In this document: piece after piece, positions 24,427 to 36,128 of the stretch | Position numbering within the stretch: the first letter of the stretch is position 1 | How the letters are laid out: each line of letters starts with the position of its first letter | NCBI RefSeq assembly: GCF_030380735.1 | Contig: NZ_JAUDRZ010000003.1 | Span: 186,001 to 250,000 of the forward strand | Origin: Rhizobium sp. S152 | Lineage (GTDB): Bacteria; Pseudomonadota; Alphaproteobacteria; Rhizobiales; Rhizobiaceae | Reading direction: 5' to 3' | DNA: 64,000 nucleotides | Notes under the pieces: model-generated | Seen by the model: the letters and a program-made list of their open reading frames with translations, nothing else | Database searches by the model: none | What the model was told of the DNA's origin: nothing | Translations under genes and position numbers: made by a program

Positions 24427-26298
24427 TCAATCCGCGAGCGGAACGGACTTGACTTCGTATGGCGAAAGCTCAAGCAAGCCGGCGGCAAGCGGCTGGCGGC
24501 TGTTCAGCGAACCGAGATCGATCTGCTGCACGCTCTTCGTCACGTTGATCAGCCACAGCAGCGGCCCGTCGGTGGCATCGACGATGAAAGCCCGCACACG
24601 CGAAGCGCTCGACGAACGGCATTCCGTCCATTCCCGGCCTGCAAGAGCGGCGAGCGTTTTCACGGCCTTGAACAGTGGTCGCTTTTCACCTTCCGGAACC
24701 GGCTCGTCGTGGCCGGCAATGAGGCCGAAGGAACCGGTCAGGGCGGAGAGCGTCAGGCACTCCAAGCCGGCATCCAGCACGCTGGCGACATAGGCCATGG
24801 TAAATGCCTCGGCGAATAGGCCGTTATGGCGCGGATCGGTGTTGGCCATCGGGATGCGGCCGCCGTTCGGGTTCTCCATCGTCCGGCTGCCATAGGGGTT
24901 CTGGCGCATCGGAATGGTGGAGGGTCCGATGCGATAGGGCTTGTCGCCATAGATCGCGCGCACCGAGCGGGTGATGAAGGGCAGCGCCTCCAACGTCTGC
25001 ATGACGCTCAGATCATCGGCGGCATGGACGATAGGATTGGTGCAATGGCTGACGAAGGCGAGCGGCGCGGAAGGCACCCGCTTGCGGTTCAGCTCGGTGA
25101 AGTAGCTGAGCATGCCGCCGCCGATCCTGATGCCTGCGAATGCCTTGTGTGCTGCGGCATAGACATCCTCCAGCGGCGGGCATTCCGGCCAGACGCTGCC
25201 CGGAGGTGTCGATTGCCGGTCGACGGAAGGTGAAATGATGATGGCATCGGGCACGAAGCCGGCATCGCGCATCGCGGTTGCGATGTCCTGTGCCTCGGTG
25301 TCGAGCGGTCGCTTGCACGGCAGCGCGATTTCCACTGTCGTCGTACCCTTGTGTAGCTTCGCCACGGCGGCGAAGCGCGTGAAGGCGCTGCCATCGTGCC
25401 CTGCCGTCGGGTCGAAATGAAAGAGCAGTTCCTGCGGGCCGATTTCGGCAAGCGGTTGGCGCGCCTCGATCACGGCATCCGCCTCTTCGGGCGTCACGAT
25501 GATGCCGATGGAAGGGAGCATTCCGCGCTTCTCGCCGCGCTCCAGCGATACCGGGGGCAGGGACGCGTCCGTGGATGCCGGAGATGTCGTTGCGGATCGC
25601 GTGTCGCTGATATCGAGAACGACGCGCTGGCGCACCGGTTCGCCGGCCGCGATCCGGTAGGGCCATGGCAGTGCCAGCGGGCGAACATAGGTCTTGTAGG
25701 AGGCGTCCGACCAGTTTCGCTGGTCCTCCATCTCGAACACGTCGCCTTCCATCCGGCAGCGCGCGGTCACCCCTGGCATCACCGTATGGGTGATCTCGCG
25801 CATGTCCTTGAACGGCTGCCATGGCTCGATCAGATCGGGAAAACGCGTTTCGACGCGGCTGCCATCGACATGCTCGACAGTAACAGGCGTGCCGGCGACG
25901 CCGACGATGGGATGGAGAATGCAGAAGCCGCAGCGGTTCGTTTCGAAGCCGGTCGCCGAGATCGCATCGGCTTCGAACACCAGAGGCGCATCGGCCGCCG
26001 CCGATATCGTCACCCGAATTGCAAGATCGGTGCCTTCCGGACCTGCGCAGCGCGCGACGTAGACGACGGAGAAGCTATCGTCTTTCCGGTCGACCGCCAG
26101 TTCGGTGATCTCGGGGGCATAGGTGCCCCAGTCGCGGTCGCGCACCAGATAGGAGACTGCGCGAAGCACCTCGACGCCGTCATAGGTGATGCTGCGAAGA
26201 TTGCCGTCGGAGAGATCGACCGAAAGCTTGCCCGATGTCAGCCGTTCCGGCTGGCGTTCGCTTTCCCGCGTTCCGTAGATCAGGAAGCTGTCGGTCAT
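24427..26298 (-). CDS. apnL: D-apionate lactonase
   Basis: 623-residue protein matching the size and context of ApnL, which hydrolyses D-apionolactone (from D-apiose oxidation) to D-apionate. The N-terminal half is beta-rich (KLSVDLSDGNLRSITYDGVE) and the C-terminal half resembles a glycoside-hydrolase-like barrel (GGGMLSYFTELNRKR, FVSHCTNPIVHAADD), consistent with the family. It overlaps apsD by four bases, placing lactonase directly after the lactone-forming dehydrogenase. Assignment rests on the complete set of apiose genes around it. No signal peptide, so it acts in the cytoplasm. Confidence 0.85.
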   Translation of the reverse strand: MTDSFLIYGTRESERQPERLTSGKLSVDLSDGNLRSITYDGVEVLRAVSYLVRDRDWGTYAPEITELAVDRKDDSFSVVYVARCAGPEGTDLAIRVTISAAADAPLVFEADAISATGFETNRCGFCILHPIVGVAGTPVTVEHVDGSRVETRFPDLIEPWQPFKDMREITHTVMPGVTARCRMEGDVFEMEDQRNWSDASYKTYVRPLALPWPYRIAAGEPVRQRVVLDISDTRSATTSPASTDASLPPVSLERGEKRGMLPSIGIIVTPEEADAVIEARQPLAEIGPQELLFHFDPTAGHDGSAFTRFAAVAKLHKGTTTVEIALPCKRPLDTEAQDIATAMRDAGFVPDAIIISPSVDRQSTPPGSVWPECPPLEDVYAAAHKAFAGIRIGGGMLSYFTELNRKRVPSAPLAFVSHCTNPIVHAADDLSVMQTLEALPFITRSVRAIYGDKPYRIGPSTIPMRQNPYGSRTMENPNGGRIPMANTDPRHNGLFAEAFTMAYVASVLDAGLECLTLSALTGSFGLIAGHDEPVPEGEKRPLFKAVKTLAALAGREWTECRSSSASRVRAFIVDATDGPLLWLINVTKSVQQIDLGSLNSRQPLAAGLLELSPYEVKSVPLAD

Positions 26299-27329
26299 CG
26301 CAGCATTGCCTCGACATCCACGGTCTGGCCGCTGGCCGCGCTGTCATAGGCCGCTTCCACCAGGGCGAATGTCTTGAGGTTGTCGGCGCCGGAAGTCGAG
26401 GTTTCGCTGCCGGCGGCAAGGCTGTCGGCCCAATGCTGCTGGATCGCGAAGACGCTTTCCTGGATGTTGTGCCAGGGGCGCGAAGCCCAGGAAAGAAGCT
26501 TGGGCGAGACGTCGGTAACCGTGGTGCCCTCCTGCCCGGTTACCTCGAGACGATAACCCTGCGACAGACGAATGCTGCCCTTGGTGCCGTCGAGCTCGAT
26601 CAGCGTTTCCGGGAACGGCTCGGTCGAGAGCTTCGATGCGTAGCTGACATCGACGATCGACGTCGCGCCGCTCTCGTGATCGAGCAGCATGGTCGCCACG
26701 TCCTCGCCCTTGATTATGGGATTGACCCGCTTGGTGCGGGCGCTGAGCTGGCGCACGTCGCCCATGATGTAGCGGGCGATATCCAGCGTGTGGATGCCGA
26801 GATCCTCGATGATGAAGCGCTCGCCCTCGGCCAGATAAGGCTGGCCGGAGAAGACGTCATAGCCGGAGCGGAAGGAGAAGCGTGCCCAGAACGGCTCGCC
26901 GATCACGCCCGCTTCCAGCACCTTCTTCACTTCCTGGATCGGCGTCTGCCAGCGGAAGTTCTCATGCACCATCAGCGGCACGCCGGCCTTCGCGCAGATC
27001 TTCACCATTGCCTTGGCGTCATCGAGCGTCTTGGCGAACGGCTTCTGACAGATCGCCGGGATATTATGAACCGCGGCCATTTCCACCAGCGCGCGGTGGC
27101 TCTGGACGGTCGTGGCGATATCCACGAAGTCGAAGCCGCCATCCGCGAACATTGCGGCGGCATCGCTGTAGCGGCGCTCGATACCGAACTGGTCGCCGAC
27201 GATCCGAAGCCGGTCCGGATCGCGGTCGCAGATCGCCACGATCCGGGCGCCCGGCACATCCTGCCAGGCGTGCATCTGGTTGATTGCGAAGAAGCCGCAG
27301 CCGATGAGAGCGCCGTTCAGTTCCGCCAT
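26295..27329 (-). CDS. apsD: D-apiose dehydrogenase (Gfo/Idh/MocA family)
   Basis: 344-residue NAD(P)-dependent oxidoreductase. The Rossmann start is GALIGCGFFAINQMHAW (6-22); the usual EKP catalytic-loop motif appears as QKP in CQKPFAKTLDDA, a common variant. Within an apiose operon this is the expected D-apiose to D-apionolactone step. The start is the ATG at 27329 (MAELNG), two bases after the permease stop; the open frame continues far upstream through the permease gene in an Arg/His-rich shadow and is not coding. It overlaps apnL downstream by four bases. Confidence 0.87.
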   Translation of the reverse strand: MAELNGALIGCGFFAINQMHAWQDVPGARIVAICDRDPDRLRIVGDQFGIERRYSDAAAMFADGGFDFVDIATTVQSHRALVEMAAVHNIPAICQKPFAKTLDDAKAMVKICAKAGVPLMVHENFRWQTPIQEVKKVLEAGVIGEPFWARFSFRSGYDVFSGQPYLAEGERFIIEDLGIHTLDIARYIMGDVRQLSARTKRVNPIIKGEDVATMLLDHESGATSIVDVSYASKLSTEPFPETLIELDGTKGSIRLSQGYRLEVTGQEGTTVTDVSPKLLSWASRPWHNIQESVFAIQQHWADSLAAGSETSTSGADNLKTFALVEAAYDSAASGQTVDVEAMLR

Positions 27330-27331
27330 TC

Positions 27332-28392
27332 TTAGCCTGCCTTTGCCATTTGCATGAGAGTCACGCGCTGCTGAAGCCGGCGCTGGGCCTGGTCGACGAC
27401 AACCGCGATGATGATGACCAGTCCCTTGATGACCATCTGCCAGAAGGATGAAACACCCATCATGACGAGTCCATCGGAAAGAATGCCGATGACGAAGGCG
27501 CCGATGATGGTGCCGCCGATCGTGCCGCGACCGCCCGACATCGAGGTTCCGCCGAGAACGGCCGCCGCGATGGCGTTGAGCTCGAAGCTTTCGCCGGTTG
27601 CCGGGTGAGACGCCATCAGTTCCGAGGAGATGACGATGCCGACGATGGCGGCGCATAGCCCTGAGAACATGTAGACGAAGATCTTCACGACATCGACGCG
27701 GATACCCGACATCCGTGCCGCGCGCTCATTGCCGCCGACGGCGAAGATATGGCGGCCGATCGGCGTGGAGCGCGCCACATAGGCGGCGATCAGCGCAAGC
27801 GCGATGAGGATCCAGATCGACACCGGCAGGCCCAGCATGCGACCGGCGCCGAAGACGTCGAAGCCCGTCGTCGCATATTCCGGCCGTCCGACGAGATTAG
27901 GGAAGGTCTGGCCATCGGAGGAGAGTAGCGCGAGGCCGCGGGCGATGTAGAGTGTTCCAAGCGTCGCGATGAATGGCGCGACGTTGAGCTTGGTGATCAA
28001 CAGGCCGTTGATCAGGCCGATCGCAAGCCCCACGGCCAGCGTGATCAGGATGATCTCGTAGATGTTGAAAAACACGGTGTAGCCGATCGGCAGTTCAACC
28101 CCGTTCAGGATCAGCGCGCCGGCCACCATGCCGCACAGGCCGACGATCGAGCCGACCGAAAGGTCGATGCCGCCGGTGATGATGACGAACGTCATACCCA
28201 TGGCGAGGAACGCATTGAGCGCGACGTGCTTCGACATCAGGATCATGTTCGCCGTCGATGTGAAGTTCGGCGCGAAGATCGCGAAGAAGATAATCACGGC
28301 GAAGAGCGCGATGAACGTCCTGAGCTTCATCAGAGTCAGGAGAATGGAACCGTTCGACCGCTTGGCGCCGAAAGTGGAAGATGTGTCCGCCG

Positions 28393-28396
<4 letters not shown>
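27332..28396 (-). CDS. Apiose-operon CUT2 ABC permease (RbsC-like)
   Basis: 354-residue inner-membrane permease with RbsC signatures ITGGIDLSVGSIVG and ELNAIAAAVLGGTSMSGGRG. A Ser/Thr-rich N-terminal tail precedes the first helix (near LRTFIALFAVIIFFAIF). It overlaps the double-domain ATPase gene upstream by four bases (ATGA) and is followed by apsD after two bases. D-apiose is the expected cargo, from the catabolic genes alone. Confidence 0.92.
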
Positions 28397-29933
<1,537 letters not shown>

Positions 29934-29937
<4 letters not shown>

Positions 29938-30578
29938 GGCTCGACCGTCAGTTCGGCTGGCGTGATGAGCGGCGGCTGTCCTGAAGACGGCAGCGGGAAC
30001 GCGCCGAGGACCTTGACCGTCTTGCCGTTCAGTCCGTCGCGCGGCAGGGCCGCCAGCAGCGAGGTGTTGATCTTCTCGTTGAACGCCTTGCCGAACTGCG
30101 CCCACTCGATCTGATTCTTGAACTCGTTGAAGTTGACGAACTCCAGCGTGTCGCGCAGCGCCGTGCCGCGGATGGCCGGGCCGATCTGCACCTTGGCATC
30201 GGCCTTGCCGTCGCCATCGGTATCGACATCGATGGTGGCCGCGCGCGAGGCCGTGTCGGCCGCGATGACCTTGCCGCTGAGCTTGACGGCATAGGTCCAG
30301 GGCGCGTTCGCCTGCCTGCGCGCATTGCCGTACTTGGCACCGGCTTCATCGGCGCTGGAGGCGGTAAGTGCCGTGACGTCCTTGAGTTCGCCGGCGCGCT
30401 GCTGCAGGTACGGAATCGCTTGCGACTGCCAGATGGCCTCGACCTTCGCCAGCGGATCGAAAGCGCTCTTGGCGGTCGCCGCCGCCTTTTCTTCCGCCGT
30501 CGGCGTCTTGATGATCTTGCAACCCGGCAACGCCACGACAAGCATTGCGATCACGACCGCGCTTTTGACCTTCGCCAT
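29934..30578 (-). CDS. DUF2291 lipoprotein associated with sugar ABC importers
   Basis: 214-residue predicted lipoprotein: a short hydrophobic signal ends in the lipobox LPGC with Cys20. DUF2291 genes are repeatedly found between binding-protein and ATPase genes of CUT2 importers; their function is not established. The mature part contains DVDTDGDGKADAKVQIGPAIRGT, which resembles a calcium-type loop. The start is the ATG at 30578; a TTG one codon upstream is less likely. It overlaps the ATPase gene by four bases, so it is made with the transporter. Confidence 0.86.
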
Positions 30579-30662
30579 CAACGAAGCTCCAATCTGTATG
30601 AAATAGGATATGGAACGTAGAGCACGGATAACCGCGCCCTACGACATTGGCCTGAACTGCGC

Positions 30663-31679
<1,017 letters not shown>

Positions 31680-32507
31680 TCAGGTGATACGCTTGATGCT
31701 GTCAGCGATCTCCTGCGGTTCGAATACGCGCTTCCAATCGTCCTTCATCAGGGCCGGGATGCCGAATTCGATAGCCTTGTTGCAAGCGTCCGAGAACACG
31801 CCCTGGACTTCGCCGAAGATGACGGCGCCGAGAACGTTGAGGTGGCCGAGCAGGAAGTCGCGGGCAGCTTCTTCCGGAACGCCGCGTGCGACGCATTCAT
31901 CCATGGCCTGCTTCACGACGACGAGCAGCGAAGCGGCAACGGTCTCGGAAAGACCCGGCTCCAGCATCGCCATCTGCTCGACGGTGACGCGGTGCGAGCG
32001 CATGACCGGTGCCCAGATCGTCTTGGCGATTTCTTCGCCGACGGCATAGGCTTCTTCAGGACCCTGCATCAGGGCCGAAACGATGTGTTGCTTGGCGAAC
32101 AGACCGCCGAAGTGGTCCTTCTTGGCCTGCATGTCGGTTTCGTCGTTGAAGATCGGCGGATGGCACGGATGCGTGACGAAGTACGTCAGGTCAGGACGTT
32201 CCGGGAAGTGACCGGCGAACGGCGCGGCTGCGTCGAGCGCGATGACCATGGTGCCGGCCTTCAGCTTGTCGTTGATGCCGGCGGCAACCTTGCCGATATG
32301 CGTGTCCGGAACAGCCAGGATGACGACGTCGGCGCCATCAAGGGCAGCGTCCACATCAACGGTCGAAAGACCGAGATCGTCCTTCAGGCGCGCCTTGCCC
32401 ACATCGCTGATTTCGACGTGGCGGACGTCATAGCGCGAACCCTTCAGGTTCTTCGCCAGGCGGTAGCCCATCTTGCCACCGGCGCCAAAGAGAGCAATTG
32501 CAGTCAT
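31680..32507 (-). CDS. apnO: D-apionate oxidoisomerase
   Basis: 275-residue NAD-dependent enzyme with an N-terminal Rossmann fold (GAGGKMG at 8-14) and a helical C-terminal dimerisation domain similar to phosphogluconate-dehydrogenase-like proteins (VTHPCHPPIFNDE carries conserved His residues). In Rhizobium ApnO oxidises and rearranges D-apionate to 3-oxo-isoapionate. It lies between oiaK and the importer genes. A 127-base gap upstream contains a second copy of the regulon's operator-like motif (32545-32559), so it can be transcribed apart from oiaX-oiaK. Confidence 0.88.
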   Translation of the reverse strand: MTAIALFGAGGKMGYRLAKNLKGSRYDVRHVEISDVGKARLKDDLGLSTVDVDAALDGADVVILAVPDTHIGKVAAGINDKLKAGTMVIALDAAAPFAGHFPERPDLTYFVTHPCHPPIFNDETDMQAKKDHFGGLFAKQHIVSALMQGPEEAYAVGEEIAKTIWAPVMRSHRVTVEQMAMLEPGLSETVAASLLVVVKQAMDECVARGVPEEAARDFLLGHLNVLGAVIFGEVQGVFSDACNKAIEFGIPALMKDDWKRVFEPQEIADSIKRIT

Positions 32508-32544
32508 GTTTCCTCACCTCTTGGTTTGAACATCTGTTAACTTG

Positions 32545-32559
32545 ACTGGTATGATGAGT
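32545..32559. promoter_or_regulatory. Apiose regulon operator-like motif, copy upstream of apnO
   Basis: ACTGGTATGATGAGT, 38-52 bases upstream of apnO, matches the element at 35282-35296 at 14 of 15 positions. On the minus strand it overlaps a candidate -10 (CATACC) or lies between TTGACT (-35) and TTAACA (-10), so a bound repressor would block transcription either way. Confidence 0.6.
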
Positions 32560-32634
32560 CAATCACCATCCCAATGAGTGGCGCTTTACTGTTGAGATCG
32601 ACAGGGCCGACCTCTGCTGAACGAAAGCGCACGG

Positions 32635-33969
32635 TCAGCTTTTTCTTCCATCGCGAATTTGCGCGAAGTATCCGTCGGTGCCGACCTGTCCGCCCTTGAG
32701 GGCAATCTGCAGGCCGTTGGTCGGTTCGTAGCTTCCATGCGCGGTGCAGAGCGGAGAGCCCGGCGTCTGCGGCAGCGGGAGCAATGTGGTCAGCGCATCG
32801 ACGCGCAGTTCCTTCAGCGCATGGCTCGATGTGTCGCCGCCGGCGATGACCGCGCGGCGGAGGTTTTCTTCTTCGATCAGGCGCCGCAGGATGGTGCCGA
32901 GCGCGGAGCCCAGCTTGTGGCGGGCGCCGGGAATGCGATCGATATCGGTGCCGCGGTCGGCCGAGGGGCCGAGTGCGGTATGGAGGATGACGCTTCTGCC
33001 GTTCTTCAGCCGCTTCACGCCTTCGGCGATCGCGGTTTCGATGGCGTTGCCGGCGTTTTCGCCAGCCACCTCAAGCGGATCGAGGGCAATGCCGTCGAAG
33101 CCGTTTTCGGTGGCGTTGCGGATCTGGCGCTCCGTCGTCGGCGAGACGCTGCCGGAGACGACCGCGAGACGATCGACCTTGCCCGGCGAGGCGAATTCCG
33201 GCTTGGCTTCGAGCAGGCCTTCGTTATTCCATGCCTGCAGCAGCGCATATTCGACGCCGGACGAGCCTGCCGTGAAGAGCCCGCCGTCGCGGCGCAGGCG
33301 CCAGAGCTGGCGCCCGGCCTCCGCTTGAGACTCGGCACTATCGACGTCGAGAAGGACAACGCCCGGCGTGCTTTCGACGATGTGGTCGATACGCGCGTCG
33401 GCATCCGGGGCGGCCAGAGCGACGAGATCGGCAAGACCGACCGGCAGGGATGTCTGCTTGGCGAGGTGCAGGGTAAGATCCGCCTCGCTCATCGGCGTCA
33501 CCGGATGACGGCTCATGACCGGATGGCGGTCGATGCGGTAGACGCGATCCTGGTAGGCGGCGAAGAGGTTGCCGAAGGACGTGTAGCGCTTCAACTGCGG
33601 TGCGCCGACGATCACAGGCACGACAGGCTGCCCGAACAGCGCCTTGCCGATGTCGATCGCCTTGCCGATGCTGCCGATCTCGGGACTGGAATCGAATGTC
33701 GAGCAGACCTTGTAGTGGCAGATCGCCGCGTCGCGTTCCTTCAGCCAGGCGTAAATTTCAGGCAGGTGTTCGTCCATCCACGCCGGCGTCTCGCTGCGGC
33801 TGGTGCCGGCGATGCCGAAGGCGCGGTAGTCGGCGAAGCGCGCGGTGGTCTCAGCGCTCGGAACGCCGAGGAACAGCACCGTCGGGACGCCATTGGAGGA
33901 CAGGGCTTCCATGACGTCGGCCGAGCCGGTGAAATCGTCACCGTAATAGGTCAGGAGTGGCTTGGTCAT
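32635..33969 (-). CDS. oiaK: 3-oxo-isoapionate kinase (DUF1537 four-carbon acid sugar kinase family)
   Basis: 444-residue kinase with the two-domain DUF1537 layout: N-terminal LLTYYGDDFTGSADVMEALS binds the sugar acid, and the C-terminal nucleotide-binding part contains VIAGGDTSSHALKELRVDAL. The position between the RuBisCO-like oiaX and apnO identifies the substrate as 3-oxo-isoapionate, phosphorylated at C4. It starts three bases after the oiaX stop. Other DUF1537 kinases act on threonate, erythronate or denormalised acids, so the specific call rests on the neighbours. Confidence 0.88.
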   Translation of the reverse strand: MTKPLLTYYGDDFTGSADVMEALSSNGVPTVLFLGVPSAETTARFADYRAFGIAGTSRSETPAWMDEHLPEIYAWLKERDAAICHYKVCSTFDSSPEIGSIGKAIDIGKALFGQPVVPVIVGAPQLKRYTSFGNLFAAYQDRVYRIDRHPVMSRHPVTPMSEADLTLHLAKQTSLPVGLADLVALAAPDADARIDHIVESTPGVVLLDVDSAESQAEAGRQLWRLRRDGGLFTAGSSGVEYALLQAWNNEGLLEAKPEFASPGKVDRLAVVSGSVSPTTERQIRNATENGFDGIALDPLEVAGENAGNAIETAIAEGVKRLKNGRSVILHTALGPSADRGTDIDRIPGARHKLGSALGTILRRLIEEENLRRAVIAGGDTSSHALKELRVDALTTLLPLPQTPGSPLCTAHGSYEPTNGLQIALKGGQVGTDGYFAQIRDGRKS

Positions 33970-33972
33970 GTC

Positions 33973-35229
33973 TCAGCCTGCCTTCCCGTCGCCAAATTTC
34001 GCGATCGAGGCAGCTAGCTCCGGGTGATCCTTGGCGTATTCCTCGAGCGGAATATCCGCGACCGCCGCCTGCCAGGCCTGCTGCACGGCGCGAACGCCTG
34101 CCGCCGGTCCGCCGGGATGGCTGACGATGCCGCCGCCGCATAGATAGAGGAGATCCTGCGTGCGGCCGGTACGATTGTAGGTGTCCGGGGCCTGTCCGCC
34201 CCACTGGCCGGAGCCGGCCACGGGAAGCGGGCAATCCGCCTTGCTGAACAGCGGCGTGCTGACCGCCTTGAAGGATTCGACGAAGCTGTCGTCCGGCTCC
34301 CAATACTTGATGCGGATGCCGTTGATCTGAAACTGGTCGACGCCGAGCAGGCGCCAGAACTGCTGGTAGACCTTGAAGTCGAGGCCGGCGCCCGGATCGC
34401 GGGTCAGGATATCCCAGCCGTTGCGGTGCGCATGCAGCACGAGGCCCGAGCGCTTGCGCAGGAAGCTCATGCCGCCGAAGCCGATCGAATTGATGTTGAC
34501 GACGGCGCAGTTGCCACCGGCTTTCAGCACCAGATCGTGGTTGCGCATCATCTCGTCGGGATCGGCATGCGAGATGCCGAAGGCGTACATCACCTTCTTG
34601 CCCGTCTTCTGCTCGTGGTCGAGGATCAACGGCATGATCGCCTCGACGCGCTCCTTGAGCGGCGAGTAGGCCGGGCTCATCAGCTTCTCGTCGTCCTTGA
34701 TGAAGTCGACGCCGGACTCGATCAGTTCGCCGACCAGCGCGGCCGTCTCGAGCGGGCGCAGGCCGAGCGCCGGCTTGACGATGGTGCCGATGATCGGGCG
34801 TTCCTCGACGCCGGTCAGGCGACGCGTGCCGGGCAGGCCGAACTGCGGGCCGGGGTGCGTGGAAGCAAAGGCTTCCGGCAGCTTCATGTCGACGATGCGG
34901 ATGCCCGTCATGCCCTTGATCGAGTAGACGCCACCGATGGCGATCGTCATCAGGGCGGAGAGATCGGTGCCGATGGCGTCGAGCGGGAAGGCGATGTCCA
35001 CGTCGGCGCGCTTGATGCGGCCGGGACCGGGCGCCGTTTCCGGCCAGGTCGGGTAGTCGGCGGCCGGAAGGTGACGAATATCGAGCACGCGGGCGGCGAC
35101 ACGCGCCTTCAGCTCTTCCGTCTCACCGGGAACCGGCACGAAGGTGCCCGTCGACTGGTCGCTGGCGATCTTGGCAGCCATGGCTTCTATGCTGCCGGAC
35201 GTCTCGATGCGGTAGGTCAACGTGATCAT
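33973..35229 (-). CDS. oiaX: RuBisCO-like 3-oxo-isoapionate-4-phosphate transcarboxylase/hydrolase
   Basis: 418-residue type IV RuBisCO-like protein. The Mg-binding carbamylated Lys site is intact (K178-D-D-E181), and the Lys of TIVKPALG (K152) corresponds to the proton-abstracting Lys of RuBisCO, but the second Lys of the KPK motif is Ala (154) and loop 6 differs, so it cannot fix CO2. OiaX converts 3-oxo-isoapionate-4-phosphate to 3-phosphoglycerate and glycolate, ending the pathway. The start is the ATG at 35229 with GGAGGAGG upstream; 49 further open codons run into the AT-rich control region. It leads the operon, divergent from the gntR gene. Confidence 0.9.
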   Translation of the reverse strand: MITLTYRIETSGSIEAMAAKIASDQSTGTFVPVPGETEELKARVAARVLDIRHLPAADYPTWPETAPGPGRIKRADVDIAFPLDAIGTDLSALMTIAIGGVYSIKGMTGIRIVDMKLPEAFASTHPGPQFGLPGTRRLTGVEERPIIGTIVKPALGLRPLETAALVGELIESGVDFIKDDEKLMSPAYSPLKERVEAIMPLILDHEQKTGKKVMYAFGISHADPDEMMRNHDLVLKAGGNCAVVNINSIGFGGMSFLRKRSGLVLHAHRNGWDILTRDPGAGLDFKVYQQFWRLLGVDQFQINGIRIKYWEPDDSFVESFKAVSTPLFSKADCPLPVAGSGQWGGQAPDTYNRTGRTQDLLYLCGGGIVSHPGGPAAGVRAVQQAWQAAVADIPLEEYAKDHPELAASIAKFGDGKAG

Positions 35230-35281
35230 ATTGCATTCCTCCTCCGCCAGGCCGATCATTTGCCATGGCGTCATGTTGTGA

Positions 35282-35312
35282 ACTGGTATAATGAGTATTC
35301 CAATTTCTGCAA
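35282..35312 (-). promoter_or_regulatory. oiaX promoter with operator-like motif
   Basis: On the minus strand TTGCAG (35307-35312) and TATACC (35285-35290) form -35 and -10 elements with a 16-base spacer, about 50 bases upstream of oiaX. The motif ACTGGTATAATGAGT (35282-35296) covers the -10 and recurs upstream of apnO, so it is the best candidate operator for the divergent GntR regulator. Confidence 0.6.
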
Positions 35313-35390
35313 CGAAAAATTTCTGATATGCGCAATTGTGAACGGTGGACTTTCGTGCGGAGGTCTGAAGATGCATAAGGGGGGATCATC

Positions 35391-36119
35391 TTGAGTCAGC
35401 GAGAAAACATGAACCAGCCTGTGGAGCAGATTGTCCGTCGCAAGTTGTCCGATGAGGTCTTCGACCGATTGGAACGGATGATCACATCGGGAGAGTTGCA
35501 GCCGGGTGACGAGATGCCGTCCGAGCGCGTCCTCATGGAGCGCTTCGGCGTAGGCCGTCCCGCCATTCGCGAGGCAATGCAATCGCTTGCGGGCATGGGG
35601 CTGGTGACGATCTCGCACGGCGAGCGCGCCAAGGTGCAGCGCCTGACGGCCAAGTCGATCTTCCGCCAGGTCGACCTGACGGCGAAGATCATGCTCTCGC
35701 AATCGGCCGACTCGCTTGATCATCTCAAGAGCTCCCGCATCTTCTTCGAACGCGGCATGGCGCGCGAGGCGGCGTTGAAAACGACGAGCGCCGATATTGC
35801 AGATCTACGGGAAATCATCGAGGACCAGAGGCGGGCGCTCGGCAATGCCGAAGAGTTCATCGCCGCCGATATGCAGTTCCATACGCGCATCGCACAAGTG
35901 TCGGGCAACCCGATCTTCGTGGCTGTCAGCGAGGCCATGCTTGCGTGGCTGAAGGCCTATCACACGGACATGCTGATCTGGACCGGTAAGGAAAAGTTCA
36001 CGCTGGTCGAGCACGAGCAGATCCTCGACTGTCTCGCTGCCAACGACGCCGATGGCGCGGAAGCCGCGATCCTCAAGCATCTCGAGCGGTCGAGCGCGCT
36101 CTACACCAACCGCGACTAG
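35391..36119 (+). CDS. GntR/FadR-family (FCD) regulator of the apiose operon
   Basis: 242-residue regulator. The GntR winged helix covers about 18-85 (LSDEVFDRLERMITSG, PSERVLMERFGVGRPAIREAM) and an all-helical FCD effector domain follows, with metal-ligand-like residues in ADMQFHTRIAQ and EHEQILDCL. Divergent from oiaX, it most likely represses the apiose genes until a pathway acid binds. The start chosen is TTG 35391, six bases behind a strong GGGGGG ribosome-binding site; an ATG at 35409 (MNQPVEQ) is the alternative but has only GCGAGA upstream. Confidence 0.87.
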   Translation: MSQRENMNQPVEQIVRRKLSDEVFDRLERMITSGELQPGDEMPSERVLMERFGVGRPAIREAMQSLAGMGLVTISHGERAKVQRLTAKSIFRQVDLTAKIMLSQSADSLDHLKSSRIFFERGMAREAALKTTSADIADLREIIEDQRRALGNAEEFIAADMQFHTRIAQVSGNPIFVAVSEAMLAWLKAYHTDMLIWTGKEKFTLVEHEQILDCLAANDADGAEAAILKHLERSSALYTNRD

Positions 36120-36128
36120 CCCGCGATA

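Noticed and set aside
32659..34017. 452-codon frame antisense to oiaK
   Set aside because: No recognisable domain, lies entirely opposite a clear kinase gene.
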